From Streptomyces sp. RerS4 (GTDB taxonomy: Bacteria > Actinomycetota > Actinomycetes > Streptomycetales > Streptomycetaceae), in contig NZ_CP097322.1 of assembly GCF_023515955.1 (NCBI RefSeq), forward strand, positions 806,001-870,000: DNA of 64,000 nt, written 5' to 3'. The notes below the pieces were generated by a model. The model was not told where the DNA came from. It searched no databases and was given only the letters and a program-made list of their open reading frames with translations. Made by a program: the position numbers and the translations under genes. How positions within the stretch are numbered: position 1 is the first letter of the stretch; every line of letters starts with the position of its first letter. This document shows positions 35,496 to 43,936 of this stretch, one piece after another.

Positions 35496-36242
35496 TCAGA
35501 CCTGCTCGAAGTGGAAGGACTTGATGAAGCAGTCCCGGGGCTGCCCGACGGCGAAGAACACGCAGTCCAGCAGCGACTGCGAGGTGAGCGGGTCCTTCGC
35601 GGTGCGCGGGGCGCCGGTCCAGGCCTCCGACAGCGGGTCGTGGTTGTCGAAGTCCGGCGGGTAGAGGGAGATCACCCGGACCCCCTGCCCGCGCAGCCGG
35701 CGGGAGAGGATCTCGGTGAAGCCGGCCTGGGCGCTCTTGGCGGCGTAGAAGGAGTCGTGCGCGTCGGAGCGGTGGTTTCCGCGCTCCCCGCAGCCCGAGA
35801 CCATGGTCACGATGTCCGGCCGCCGCGATTCCAGGAGCAGCGGGAGGAACGCCTTGGTGACCAGGACGGTTCCGGTGGCCCCGGAGGCGATGGTGTCGAC
35901 GACGTCCTCGTCTGAGGCGGACAGCAGGTCCGTGCCGTGCCGGTAGCGGGCGCCGTTGTTCAGCAGCACGTCGATGTGGCCCGTACGGTCCGCGACCTCT
36001 GCGGCGAACGCGCGCACCGACGCCGGGTCCGTCAGCTCGCAGGCGAAGGCGTGGACGCGGTCGGCGTCGTGGCCCTGGGCGATGATCTCCGCGCGGACAC
36101 GTTCGGCCGCCTCCCGGGTGCGGGCGGAGAGGTACACCTCGTCGCCCCTGGCGGCGAAGCCGAGGGCGAGGGTCCGTCCGAAGTCACGTCCGGCCGCGGT
36201 GATGACGACCCGGCGGGGCGCCGGCTCCTGGTCACGTGTCAT
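35496..36242 (-). CDS. Short-chain dehydrogenase/reductase (divergent nucleotide loop)
   Basis: 248 residues. The SDR fold is evident from LLNNGARYRH (the NNAG strand), TMVSG and the catalytic FYAAKS (Tyr and Lys), but the cofactor loop reads TAAGRDFG in place of TGxxxGxG. The C-terminus (DCFIKSFHFEQV) is also unusual. The loop change may alter NAD(P) binding. Monocistronic on the minus strand. Confidence 0.82.
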   Translation of the reverse strand: MTRDQEPAPRRVVITAAGRDFGRTLALGFAARGDEVYLSARTREAAERVRAEIIAQGHDADRVHAFACELTDPASVRAFAAEVADRTGHIDVLLNNGARYRHGTDLLSASDEDVVDTIASGATGTVLVTKAFLPLLLESRRPDIVTMVSGCGERGNHRSDAHDSFYAAKSAQAGFTEILSRRLRGQGVRVISLYPPDFDNHDPLSEAWTGAPRTAKDPLTSQSLLDCVFFAVGQPRDCFIKSFHFEQV

Positions 36243-36279
36243 GTCAAAACGCTCCTGTGTTCGTGCCGGCTCACCATGA

Positions 36280-36801
36280 TCACAGAGGGGTGTCGGGGTC
36301 CTCGGGACGGGGGTCGGGGCCCGGCTCGGGCAGCGGGGCGCCGGTCTCCAGCAGGGTCTTGAGGCTGGAGGCGAGGCGGGGCCAGGCCTGGGCGCACAGG
36401 GCGATGAGGGGGCCGCCGGGGGTGAAGCCCTCGTGGCGGATGGTGAGCCGGGCGAGGGTGTCGCCGACCGGTTCGATCTCGTACGTCACCTTCGTGCGCG
36501 GTGCGCGCGCCAGTTCGGCGCGCAGTTCCTCGTCGATCCCGACGGCGGCGGCCCACTCGGGGGTGAAGGTGTGCCAGGTGTAGGAGAGCCGACGGTCCGC
36601 GACGCAGTCGAGGACGACCTGCGCGGGGTCGCTGGTGCGGGCGCCGCGTTCGATCCAGTCCATCGGCGCGCCCACGGCCCAGTCCGTCTCGAAGCTCACC
36701 CCCCAGTAGCGTCGGGTGAAGGCGGGCTCGGTCAGGGCCTGCCAGACGCGGTCCGGGTCGGCCTGGATGTAGAGGGTGTAGTCGATCACGGTGTCGGTCA
36801 T
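36280..36801 (-). CDS. SRPBCC / AHSA1-domain protein
   Basis: 173 residues, ATG at 36801. It begins TLYIQADPDRVWQALTEPAFTRRYW, the classical first strand and helix of the AHSA1 (Hsp90-activator-like, START/Bet v 1) fold, and continues with VTYEIEPVGDTLARLTIRHEGF. The fold makes a hydrophobic ligand pocket. Members are often found beside ArsR regulators, but none is present here. Role unknown. Confidence 0.85.
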   Translation of the reverse strand: MTDTVIDYTLYIQADPDRVWQALTEPAFTRRYWGVSFETDWAVGAPMDWIERGARTSDPAQVVLDCVADRRLSYTWHTFTPEWAAAVGIDEELRAELARAPRTKVTYEIEPVGDTLARLTIRHEGFTPGGPLIALCAQAWPRLASSLKTLLETGAPLPEPGPDPRPEDPDTPL

Positions 36802-36869
36802 GGCCCCATGCTGAGGGACGGGCCGTCGCGCACGCCGGATTGGCCGGGCCGAGGGGCCCGGTACGGGTG

Positions 36870-37877
36870 TCACCAGCCGAGGCCGCGCTCCGGGAGTTCG
36901 GTGGGCGGGGTCCGGGGGGCGAGGGGCAGGCCGAGGCGGGCGCGGGCGGCGTGGACGCAGGCGACCTCTTCGGCGCCGGCGGGGCCCCAGTCGCTGAGCT
37001 CGCGCACCTGTTCCGGGGTGGCCAGCAGTCGCGCGTACGCCGGGTCGGAACCGGTGGCGGGGGCGGGGAGCCGGGCGGCGGTACGGGCCAGGGCGCCGTG
37101 ACCGGTGGCGCGGTAGCCGAGCGGGAGGGCGCCGGCGCGCGGGCCGTCGGCGGCGGTGGGCAGGTGGGCGGCGCCGGTGGCGTGGGCGATGAGCAGCAGG
37201 ACCCGGCCGTCGGGGGCGAAGAGCCAGCCGGAGTGGGTGCGTACGGGCAGGTGGGCGGGGACGGGGCCGGGGTGCCAGGTGCCGTGTTCGGGGACGCGGC
37301 GGGTGCGCAGGACGCCGAGCCGGTCGAGGGCGGTGGGGGCGGTGGGGCGGCCGTCTTCCAGCAGGGCGGGGCCGGCTCCGTTGATCCGGGCGCGCAGGGC
37401 GGACAGGGCCCGGCGGGCACAGCCGGGGTCCATGAGGGCGGGCAGGTCGGCGGGCTCGGCGAACTCGATGCCGGTGACCTCCTGGTCGGGCAGGCGGATC
37501 GCGCGGATGCGCTCGGCGGTCCAGGTGCCGCCGTCGTAGACGTGGAGGATCTCGCCGGGGAAGCGGGTCTCGGGCGGGAAGGCGGGGGTGTCGGCGGGGA
37601 TCCAGTCGACGGCGAGGCCGCGCGGGTAGTGGCCGTCGACGCCGAGTTCCTCGCGCATCTCGCGGGCGGCGGCGGCCGAGGGGGACTCGCCGGCGTCGAC
37701 GGCGCCGCCGGGCAGGAGCCGCTCGGCGCGGTAGTCGACGCTCTGGAGGAGGATCCGGCCGTGGGGGTCGGTGACGAGGACGACCGCGCCGGTCCACAGG
37801 GCGGCGCGGGAGGCCCCGTACTCCGCCGGGGTCATCCAGGTGCCCGCGCGCCCGGGGTCGTCGGTCAGCTGCGACAT
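36870..37877 (-). CDS. Nudix hydrolase with a degenerate second half
   Basis: 335 residues, ATG at 37877. The Nudix box GAVDAGESPSAAAAREMREELG (22 residues, about 57-78) fits the consensus with all metal-binding Glu. The C-terminal half (from about residue 215) repeats the domain start, HSGWLFAPDGRVLLLIAH against VVLVTDPHGRILLQSV, but has no Nudix box, so it looks like a decayed duplicate. Hydrolyses nucleoside-diphosphate-linked compounds; substrate unknown. The SRPBCC gene follows 68 bp downstream. Confidence 0.82.
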   Translation of the reverse strand: MSQLTDDPGRAGTWMTPAEYGASRAALWTGAVVLVTDPHGRILLQSVDYRAERLLPGGAVDAGESPSAAAAREMREELGVDGHYPRGLAVDWIPADTPAFPPETRFPGEILHVYDGGTWTAERIRAIRLPDQEVTGIEFAEPADLPALMDPGCARRALSALRARINGAGPALLEDGRPTAPTALDRLGVLRTRRVPEHGTWHPGPVPAHLPVRTHSGWLFAPDGRVLLLIAHATGAAHLPTAADGPRAGALPLGYRATGHGALARTAARLPAPATGSDPAYARLLATPEQVRELSDWGPAGAEEVACVHAARARLGLPLAPRTPPTELPERGLGW

Positions 37878-38032
37878 TCGGAAACTCCGTTCACCGTGCG
37901 TGGACCCGCCGTGTGTGCAACCGCGGGCGCGACCTCGCGGTTACGCGACCGGGGGGCGGCTCACGCGGATCCGCTTTGCCTTCGCCATACCTGCCTGTGG
38001 GTCCTTATTACCTGGTTATGTCGATCTTGATA

Positions 38033-38254
38033 GCGTCCGTGACGCGGACCGGCGGTGTGAAAGTCTCTGGTCCGACCACGTGATCGGCCCAGGAGAGACG
38101 CCGAGCTCCTGGCCGGGAGGACACGGCGGCGGGCGCGAAGGTCTGCGGTGTCGACGTCGGCGGCAGGCAGCCGGGGGGACCGGCCGAGGGCGGCCGAAGC
38201 CCGCCAGCCCCTGAGGGCGCGCTGACGCGGGAGGGTACGACGGCCCGTACGGGC
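38033..38254. ncRNA. Hairpin-rich segment in a 545-bp intergenic region
   Basis: The gap 37878-38422 holds no convincing gene. It contains an AT-richer stretch (38008-38034) followed by a series of inverted repeats: GCGTC-CGT-GACGC at 38033-38045, CCAGGAG/CTCCTGG at 38089-38112, and GCCCGTACGGGC at 38243-38254. It could be a small RNA or a structured leader. It does not match the cobalamin or cyclic-di-AMP riboswitch cores that I compared it with. Confidence 0.3.
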
Positions 38255-38365
38255 GAGGCCGCCGCCACGGGCGGTCAAGGGGTCAAGCGGGAGACGACGC
38301 CGACCCGCCTCACCCCGCGCGACCGCGTGACCTGCGGTTCCTGACGCGCGCCGCGCTCCGGGTCC

Positions 38366-38381
38366 TCACCCGTCCGTGTGA
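38366..38381. promoter_or_regulatory. Element shared with the paralogous lipoprotein gene
   Basis: TCACCCGTCCGTGTGA, with TCAC/GTGA ends in inverted orientation. 13 of 16 bases match the element at 48306-48321, which lies at nearly the same distance (43 versus 41 bp) from the start of the paralogue. Probable common operator. Confidence 0.55.
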
Positions 38382-38407
38382 TCGCGCGCGCCCGGGGGGC
38401 CGCCGTG

Positions 38408-38422
38408 CGGCAGGGTGGTCGG
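38408..38422 (+). promoter_or_regulatory. Conserved start region (possible leaderless -10 CAGGGT)
   Basis: CGGCAGGGTGGTCGGATG including the start codon matches CGGCATGGTGGTCGCATG at the paralogue in 16 of 18 bases. CAGGGT, six bases before the ATG, could be a -10 of a leaderless transcript, or GGTGG could be a weak ribosome site. Confidence 0.45.
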
Positions 38423-38950
38423 ATGCCGTCGCGTCGCCGGGTCCAGCCGGTCCAACTCCGCTTACTCCTACGCCTGTTCCTCCGCCTTCCGCTGCTCCTC
38501 GCCGGACTGGCGCTGGCCGCCGGGTGCGTGACCGTACGCCCGACCCCGCCGCCTTCGGCGCCACCTTCACCCGCCGAGGCTCCGCGCCAATCCCCGGTGC
38601 GGGGGATGCCGTTGGGACCGGCGCCAGATGCCGTGCGGCCGGCGGAGCCCGCCGAGGCGGGCGGCCCCGACGCCCCCGACGCCCCCGAAGCGGCGCCCGA
38701 GCCCGACGACGCCCGCCCGCCGCGCCGGACGGCCCCGGAGCGGCCCCACCGGCCGGCCCGGCCCGGAGGCACCAAGGCCCGGCCCGCCCCGCCGAAGCAC
38801 CGCGCCCCCGCCTCGGCCGTGAAGCCGCGCACGCGCAAACCCGTACGCACCGAGACCCGCCCGGCGCCGGGGCGTTCGTACGACATGGCCGCCCTGTGCC
38901 GAGCGGCGCACGGGACGGTCCACCCGTCCATCGTCGCCCTGTGCCGCTGA
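38423..38950 (+). CDS. Proline-rich lipoprotein with a C-terminal two-cysteine motif, TTA-containing
   Basis: 175 residues. The signal peptide (residues 1-33) ends in LALAAGC, a type II-like lipobox. The mature part is Pro/Ala/Arg-rich and probably disordered (wall-spanning), and ends in LCRAAHGTVHPSIVALC-R. Codon 14 (38462-38464) is TTA, which in Streptomyces is read only by the bldA tRNA, so expression should be restricted to development. It is a paralogue of the protein at 48365, which shares the AGCV(T/S)V start of the mature protein, the C-x14-C tail and the TTA codon. Function unknown. Confidence 0.75.
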   Translation: MPSRRRVQPVQLRLLLRLFLRLPLLLAGLALAAGCVTVRPTPPPSAPPSPAEAPRQSPVRGMPLGPAPDAVRPAEPAEAGGPDAPDAPEAAPEPDDARPPRRTAPERPHRPARPGGTKARPAPPKHRAPASAVKPRTRKPVRTETRPAPGRSYDMAALCRAAHGTVHPSIVALCR

Positions 38951-38969
38951 GGGGTGGCGCCAATTCGGG

Positions 38970-38998
38970 TGGAAGCGGAGGCGGTCGGTACCTAGAGT
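38970..38998 (+). promoter_or_regulatory. Candidate promoter of the RNA-repair operon
   Basis: TGGAAG (38970-38975), 17 bases, TAGAGT (38993-38998), giving a start near 39005 and a 30-base leader with GGAAG before the ATG at 39035. It is a fair match to a vegetative Streptomyces promoter. Confidence 0.4.
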
Positions 38999-39034
38999 GA
39001 CGGGGCACCCCGTTGTCCAGCCGGAAGACCGCTC

Positions 39035-40810
39035 ATGCGTACGCACTACCCCCGTACGGCGCACCTGCCGTGGTCCCCCGGTGCCACGGCGGACGACATA
39101 CGCGTCGCCGGGCCCTCGGCCCTGGACGGGCGCGAGGTGGTCGTCACCGAGAAGCTCGACGGGGAGAACACCACCCTCTACGCGAACGGCCTCCACGCCC
39201 GCTCCCTCGACTCCGGACACCACCCTTCCCGGGCCTGGGTCAAGGGGCTCCAGGGTCGTATCGGTGCCGGAATCCCGGCCGGGTGGCGGGTGTGCGGGGA
39301 AAACCTGTACGCCCGCCACTCGCTCGCGTACGAGGACCTGGACAGCTGGTTCTACGGCTTCTCCGTGTGGGACGGCGAGCACTGCCTCGACTGGGACCGG
39401 ACCGTCGACTTCCTGAGCCGCCTCGGCGTGCCCGTCCCGCGCGTCCTTTGGCGCGGGGTGTACGACGAACGCGCCCTGCGCCGGCTGCGCGTGGACACCA
39501 CCCGGCAGGAGGGGTACGTCGTGCGGACCACGGGGGGCTTCCACCGCGAGGACTTCGGCCGCTTCGTGGCCAAGTGGGTCCGCGGCGCGCACGTCCGCAC
39601 GGACACCCATTGGATGTACGCGCCGGTCGTACCCAACGGGCTCGGCCCGACGGCCCCGCTGTGGGCCGTGCGCTCCGGAGCCGAGCCCGACGCGGCCGGC
39701 CTGCTCGACGTGCTCGGGGTGACGGAGCTCCCCGACGGGGCGCGCGAGACCGTCGCCGAGGTGGCGGCCCGGCTCGACGCGCTGGGCCGGACCGGCGAGG
39801 ACCGGCTGGAGGGGGTCGTGGCCGCCGCCCTGCACCGCGAGCCGCGGGCCGCCCTCGCCGCGCGGCTCGCGGCGGGCCCGCTGGGGATGCGTACGGCGCG
39901 GCGCGTGGCGGACCTCGTGGGGCTGTACCCGGCGCTGCGGCGCCCGTTCCCGGACGAGGAGCGGCGGGCCGGGCTGGTCCGGCTGGCGGTGGGCGCCGAC
40001 CTCGGAGTGCTGCACACGCTGGCGGCGGCCCTGCCGGGCGGTGCGGACGACCCCGACGCGGCGGAGTGCGTGGAGTGGTCGGCGCTGTGCGCGCAGGACG
40101 CGGGGCTGTTCGGCCCCGACCCGTTGGGCGGGCTGCGGCAGGGCATGCGCGAGGCGCTCGGCGGGACGCTGCACCCGGACGCGGCCGACCGCTGCTGGGC
40201 CGAGGCCCGGGAGGCGTTCGGCCGGGGCGGTGTCTCCACCGCCGAGGAGGCGGTCGCGGCGACGTGGCGTTGGCGCGACGCGGGCTCCTTCCCGCGTCTG
40301 GTGCAGCTGTGCGGGCCGTCCGGCAGCGGGAAGTCCACCTTCGCACGGGGGCTGAAGGGCGTGGACGCGTACGTCGCGCTGGACGACCTGCGCGCGGCCC
40401 GGGGCGAGCGCGCCGACCAGCGGCACAACCCGGAGGTGCTGCGCGAGGGCCTGGAGCGACTCGACCGGGCGCTGGCCGCCGGCGGCACGGTCGTGTGGGA
40501 CGCCACCTCCCTGACGGAGGCCCAGCGCGGACTGGCCGGGGCGGTCGCGCGCCGGCGGGACGCGCTGGTCACGCGGGTGGTGGTGCTGGTCGAGGAGGCC
40601 GAGCTGATGCGGCGCAACGCGGCGCGGGCGCATGCCGTACCGGCGCCCGTACTGGCCGCGCAGGTGCGCCGGTTCAGTCCGCCGTACCCGGGCGGGGCGC
40701 ACCGTACGTGGTACGTGGGCGCGGGCGGCACCCTGGAGGACACGGCGGGCGCGATGGGCGCGATGGGCGCGATGGCGGGCGGCGCACGGAACACGGGGGA
40801 GATCGTCTGA
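39035..40810 (+). CDS. RNA ligase fused to a polynucleotide-kinase-like domain
   Basis: 591 residues. The N-terminal half is an Rnl2-like RNA ligase: motif I EKLDGEN with the AMP-accepting Lys40, the motif IIIa-like DSWFYGFSVWD, motif IV EGYVVRT and motif V FVAKWVRG. From about residue 420 there is a P-loop kinase with Walker A GPSGSGKST and a later VWDATSLT, like the 5'-kinase part of T4 Pnkp. The protein could phosphorylate a 5'-OH end and then seal it. The stop overlaps the next start (TGATG), tying it to the large end-processing protein. ATG at 39035. Confidence 0.88.
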   Translation: MRTHYPRTAHLPWSPGATADDIRVAGPSALDGREVVVTEKLDGENTTLYANGLHARSLDSGHHPSRAWVKGLQGRIGAGIPAGWRVCGENLYARHSLAYEDLDSWFYGFSVWDGEHCLDWDRTVDFLSRLGVPVPRVLWRGVYDERALRRLRVDTTRQEGYVVRTTGGFHREDFGRFVAKWVRGAHVRTDTHWMYAPVVPNGLGPTAPLWAVRSGAEPDAAGLLDVLGVTELPDGARETVAEVAARLDALGRTGEDRLEGVVAAALHREPRAALAARLAAGPLGMRTARRVADLVGLYPALRRPFPDEERRAGLVRLAVGADLGVLHTLAAALPGGADDPDAAECVEWSALCAQDAGLFGPDPLGGLRQGMREALGGTLHPDAADRCWAEAREAFGRGGVSTAEEAVAATWRWRDAGSFPRLVQLCGPSGSGKSTFARGLKGVDAYVALDDLRAARGERADQRHNPEVLREGLERLDRALAAGGTVVWDATSLTEAQRGLAGAVARRRDALVTRVVVLVEEAELMRRNAARAHAVPAPVLAAQVRRFSPPYPGGAHRTWYVGAGGTLEDTAGAMGAMGAMAGGARNTGEIV

Positions 40811-43673
40811 TGCGTACCAGTGAGCAGCTTTACCACCAGGTCCGTTGGGACCCCCGCTTCGATCCGGCGCGGTTCACCCTGGGACTGCTCCAGCGGGGGG
40901 CCGCGCCGAAGCGGATACCGCTGCCCTCGTTCGTGCCCGGCGGCGACATTCCCTGGCACCGGGTGCTGTTCGTCGAGGCCGACGGTGAGCTGGTGTGGGA
41001 CCGGGCGAGCGGCCTGGACCTCGTCGAGACCACCACGGCCGGGCGGGTACGGGAGGAACGGCTGCTGCGCGCCCCGTTCTTCACGGCCGGCACCCCGCAC
41101 GCCTGGGACCCGGCGGACGGTGGCGCGTGGCGACCGGTCGGGGCGGTGGGGGCGCCGGTCGCGCCGCCCGCGCGCGTACGGCTGCTGACCTGGAACACCC
41201 TGTGGGACCGCTACGACGCCGCACTCATCGCCACCGCCCGGCGCAGGCCGATGCTGGTGGAGGCGCTGGCGGTGGCCGACGCCGATGTGATCGCCCTCCA
41301 GGAGGTCGAGGCCCCGCTGTTGGCGATGCTGCTGACGGCGCCGTGGGTGCGGGCCGGCTACACCCTGGCGACGGATCCGCGGGGCCGGGACGTGGCCGAC
41401 AGCGGGCTGGTGATCCTCAGCCGGTTGCCGGTGCGGGAGGCGGGCTCGCACTGGCTGGGCCGGCACAAGGCGGTCACGGCCGTCACCGTGGACACGGCGG
41501 GCGGGCCGCTGGTCGTCGCCGCGACGCACCTGTCCAGCGACCACACGGAGAACGGCGCCGAGCGCAGGACGGAGCAACTGGCCACGATCGCCGAGGGGTT
41601 GGGTGCCATCGGCGCCGCGTCCGAGGTCGGGCTCGCGCTGCTCGGCGACTTCAACGACGGGCGCGGCGGCGACGCGGGACCGGCCGCCGTGCTGGGGCTG
41701 CGGGACGCCTGGAGCGAGGTGCGCGGGGCGGCGGACGAGACGCCCACCTTCGATCCCGGCGTCAACCCGCTGGCCGCCATCGGCTCCCTGACGGGACGGG
41801 CCGCCCGGCTGGACCGGATCCTGCTCGGCTCCGGCGCCGGCGCGCGGGCCCGTACGGTCGCGCTGCGCGGCGACTCCCCCGGCCCGGACGGGCTGTTCGT
41901 CTCCGACCACTTCGCGGTGGAGGCGACCGTGACGTACGGGGAACCGGACGCGCGGCCCGCGCGGCTCGACGCGGCGGCGAGCACCCGGACGGCGGTGGCG
42001 TGGTTGCCGCCCGAGGACGCGGCGGTCGAGGCGCTGCGCGCGGCGCACGACCCGGCGGTGGCACGTTGGCCCGCGCACGTCAACCTGCTGTTCGGCTTCG
42101 TGCCCGAGTCCTCCTTCGAGGAGGCGTTGCCCCTGCTGGCGGAAGTGGCGGCCGGGGTACGGCCGTTCACCGCGCGCCTGGAGGGGGTGCACGGCTTCGG
42201 GCAGCGGGAGGAGGCCACGCTGTGGCTGGACCCGGCGGCGGGTGAGGGCGGGGATGCGCCGTGGCGGGAGCTGCGGCGGGCCCTCGTCGAGCGGTTCCCG
42301 GGGTGTCGGGGCCGGGCCGGGGACTGGACCCCGCACCTGACGCTGGGGCGCAGCCGTGACCCGCTGCGGGCGGAGCGGGAGTTCGCCGCGCGCCTCGACG
42401 CCTCCCGACCCGCCGGCGGCCGCAGCGCCCGGGTGGGCTCCCTCGCGGTGCTGGCGCGGCGCGGGGACGGGCCGATGCGGGTGCGGGCGACGGTGGAGCT
42501 GGGGACCGGCGCCGTGCGGTGGACGCCCGAGGCGGCGCCGCCGACGCGCTCCGGACCGCTGCGGACCCCGGGAGGAGCGGCTCGCCGAGGAGGTCACGGC
42601 CCGCATCGCGGCGGCCCTGCCGCGGGCCGTGGTGCGCCTGGCCGGATCCCGCCGGATGGGGTGCGCCCTGCCCGGAGCCGACGTGGACCTGGTGGCGGTG
42701 CTGCCGGGCGGTGCGGTGGACTCCGGGAGGCGCTGCGCGCGCTGGCGCGGGCGTTGCCCGACGCGACCCGGCTGCGGGAGGTGACGGGCGCCCGGGTGCC
42801 GGGGCTGCGGCTGCGCCTGTCGGGGCTGGACGTGGACCTGGTGCTGGTCGCCGCCGACGCTGCGGCGGACGTCCCCGCCGAGCCGGACGGACCGGCCGCG
42901 GTGGCGCTGGCCGCGCTCGGGGACGCGGAGGCCGTACGCGACGCCGTGGGCGCGGAGCACGCCGCGTTCGCCCGCCTGGCGCGGGAGGTGAAGGCCTGGG
43001 CGCGGGCCCGGGGCCTGGACCGCGCCCCCTTCGGCGGTCTGCCGGGGCTGGCCTGGGCGGTCCTGGCGGCCCGGACCGTACGCACCGCGGGCGGCTCGGC
43101 GGCCGATCTGCGGCGGGAGTTCTTCGGGAGCTGGGCCGCCTGGGACTGGACCGCGCCCGTGGCCCTCGCGGGAGCCGCCGAGCTGGCCGCGGGGCCCGAA
43201 CCGGTGACCGTGCTCACCCCGGCCGCGCCGGTGCGCAGTTGCACGACGCAGGTGGGGCCCGGGTCGCGGGACCTGCTGGTGCGGGAGCTGTACCGGGCGT
43301 GGGAGCTGCTGGAGGAGGATCCGGAGGACTTCGGCCGGGTCCTGGCGGGCCCTGCCCCGCACCGTCGGCACGCGGCCTGGGCGGTGGTGACCGTGCGGGC
43401 CGACACGCCCGGGGAGTTCGAGGAGGACCTGGGTCGGGCGCGGGGCCGGCTGCGCGCCCTGCTCGGCGCGCTCGCGGACGCCGGGGTCGAGGACGCGCAC
43501 GCCTGGCCGCGCCCCTTCGAGCGGACGGACACCCGGGCCCGCTACGCCGTCGGCCTGGGCGCCCACCCGCCGCAGGCCCCGACCTGGCGGCCCTCGCCCG
43601 CCCGTGGGCGGCCGGCCTGCGCGGCGTCGAGGTCTCCTGGGCCACGTGCGGCGAGGTCCCGGACCTACCCTGA
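40810..43673 (+). CDS. Multidomain RNA end-processing protein: MJ1316, EEP, 2H and nucleotidyltransferase (apparent frameshifts)
   Basis: About 954 residues when joined. Order: MJ1316/DUF504 RNA cyclic-end recognition domain (residues 1-75), endonuclease/exonuclease/phosphatase domain (120-380; LTWNTLW, ALQEVE, LLGDFNDG, SDHFAV), 2H phosphoesterase (394-570; HVNLLFGF and HLTLGRS), then a poly(A)-polymerase/CCA-type nucleotidyltransferase (GSRRMGCALPGADVDLVAV) with its central domain. Three one-base changes break the frame: an extra base at 42566-42572, and missing bases at 42721 and 43577-43580. Correcting them gives EERLAEEVTARI, DLREALRALARAL and PDLAALARPWA. It would recognise, trim or open 2',3'-cyclic ends and add nucleotides before ligation. 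Confidence 0.85.
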
Positions 43674-43704
43674 CGCCCGGGGACCAGGGCCGACCGGGGC
43701 CAGA

Positions 43705-43936
43705 GCTCGCCGGGAACCAGGGCCGGCCGGGCCAAGGCTCGCCGGGCCGGGGCTCGCCTGAGGCCAGGGCTCGCCGAGGCCAGGGCCGGCCAGGCCGGGG
43801 CTCGCCCGAGGCCAGGGCCGGCCGGGCCAGAGCTCGCCGGGGATCAGAGCCAGCCGGGGGCCAAGGCTCGCGGGGGACCAGGGCCCTCCCGGTCAGGGCT
43901 CGCCGGGGATCAGAGCCGGCCGGGCCAAAGCTCGAT
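43705..43936. repeat. Degenerate tandem repeat, period 32 bp
   Basis: Units begin GCTCGCC at 43705, 43737, 43769, 43800, 43832, 43866, 43898 and 43930, i.e. spacings of 32, 32, 31, 32, 34, 32 and 32. Each unit has the core CAGGGCCGGCCGGGCCA with changes. The array fills the 236-bp gap after the RNA-repair gene and enters the last codons of the oxidoreductase gene. It is a minisatellite with no spacers, so it is not CRISPR. Confidence 0.8.

Noticed and set aside
38033..38254. Cobalamin or cyclic-di-AMP riboswitch
   Set aside because: A segment near 38053 looks slightly like the cobalamin core, and 38169-38182 slightly like the GGGGGACC part of the cyclic-di-AMP motif, but the remaining conserved parts are absent in each case.
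40810..43673. Separate nucleotidyltransferase gene starting near 42570
   Set aside because: No ATG, GTG or TTG with a ribosome site precedes the domain in its frame. Removing one base joins it to the upstream domains, a fusion known in this family.
43705..43936. CRISPR array
   Set aside because: The units are contiguous with a 32-bp period and have no unique spacers; no cas genes are present.
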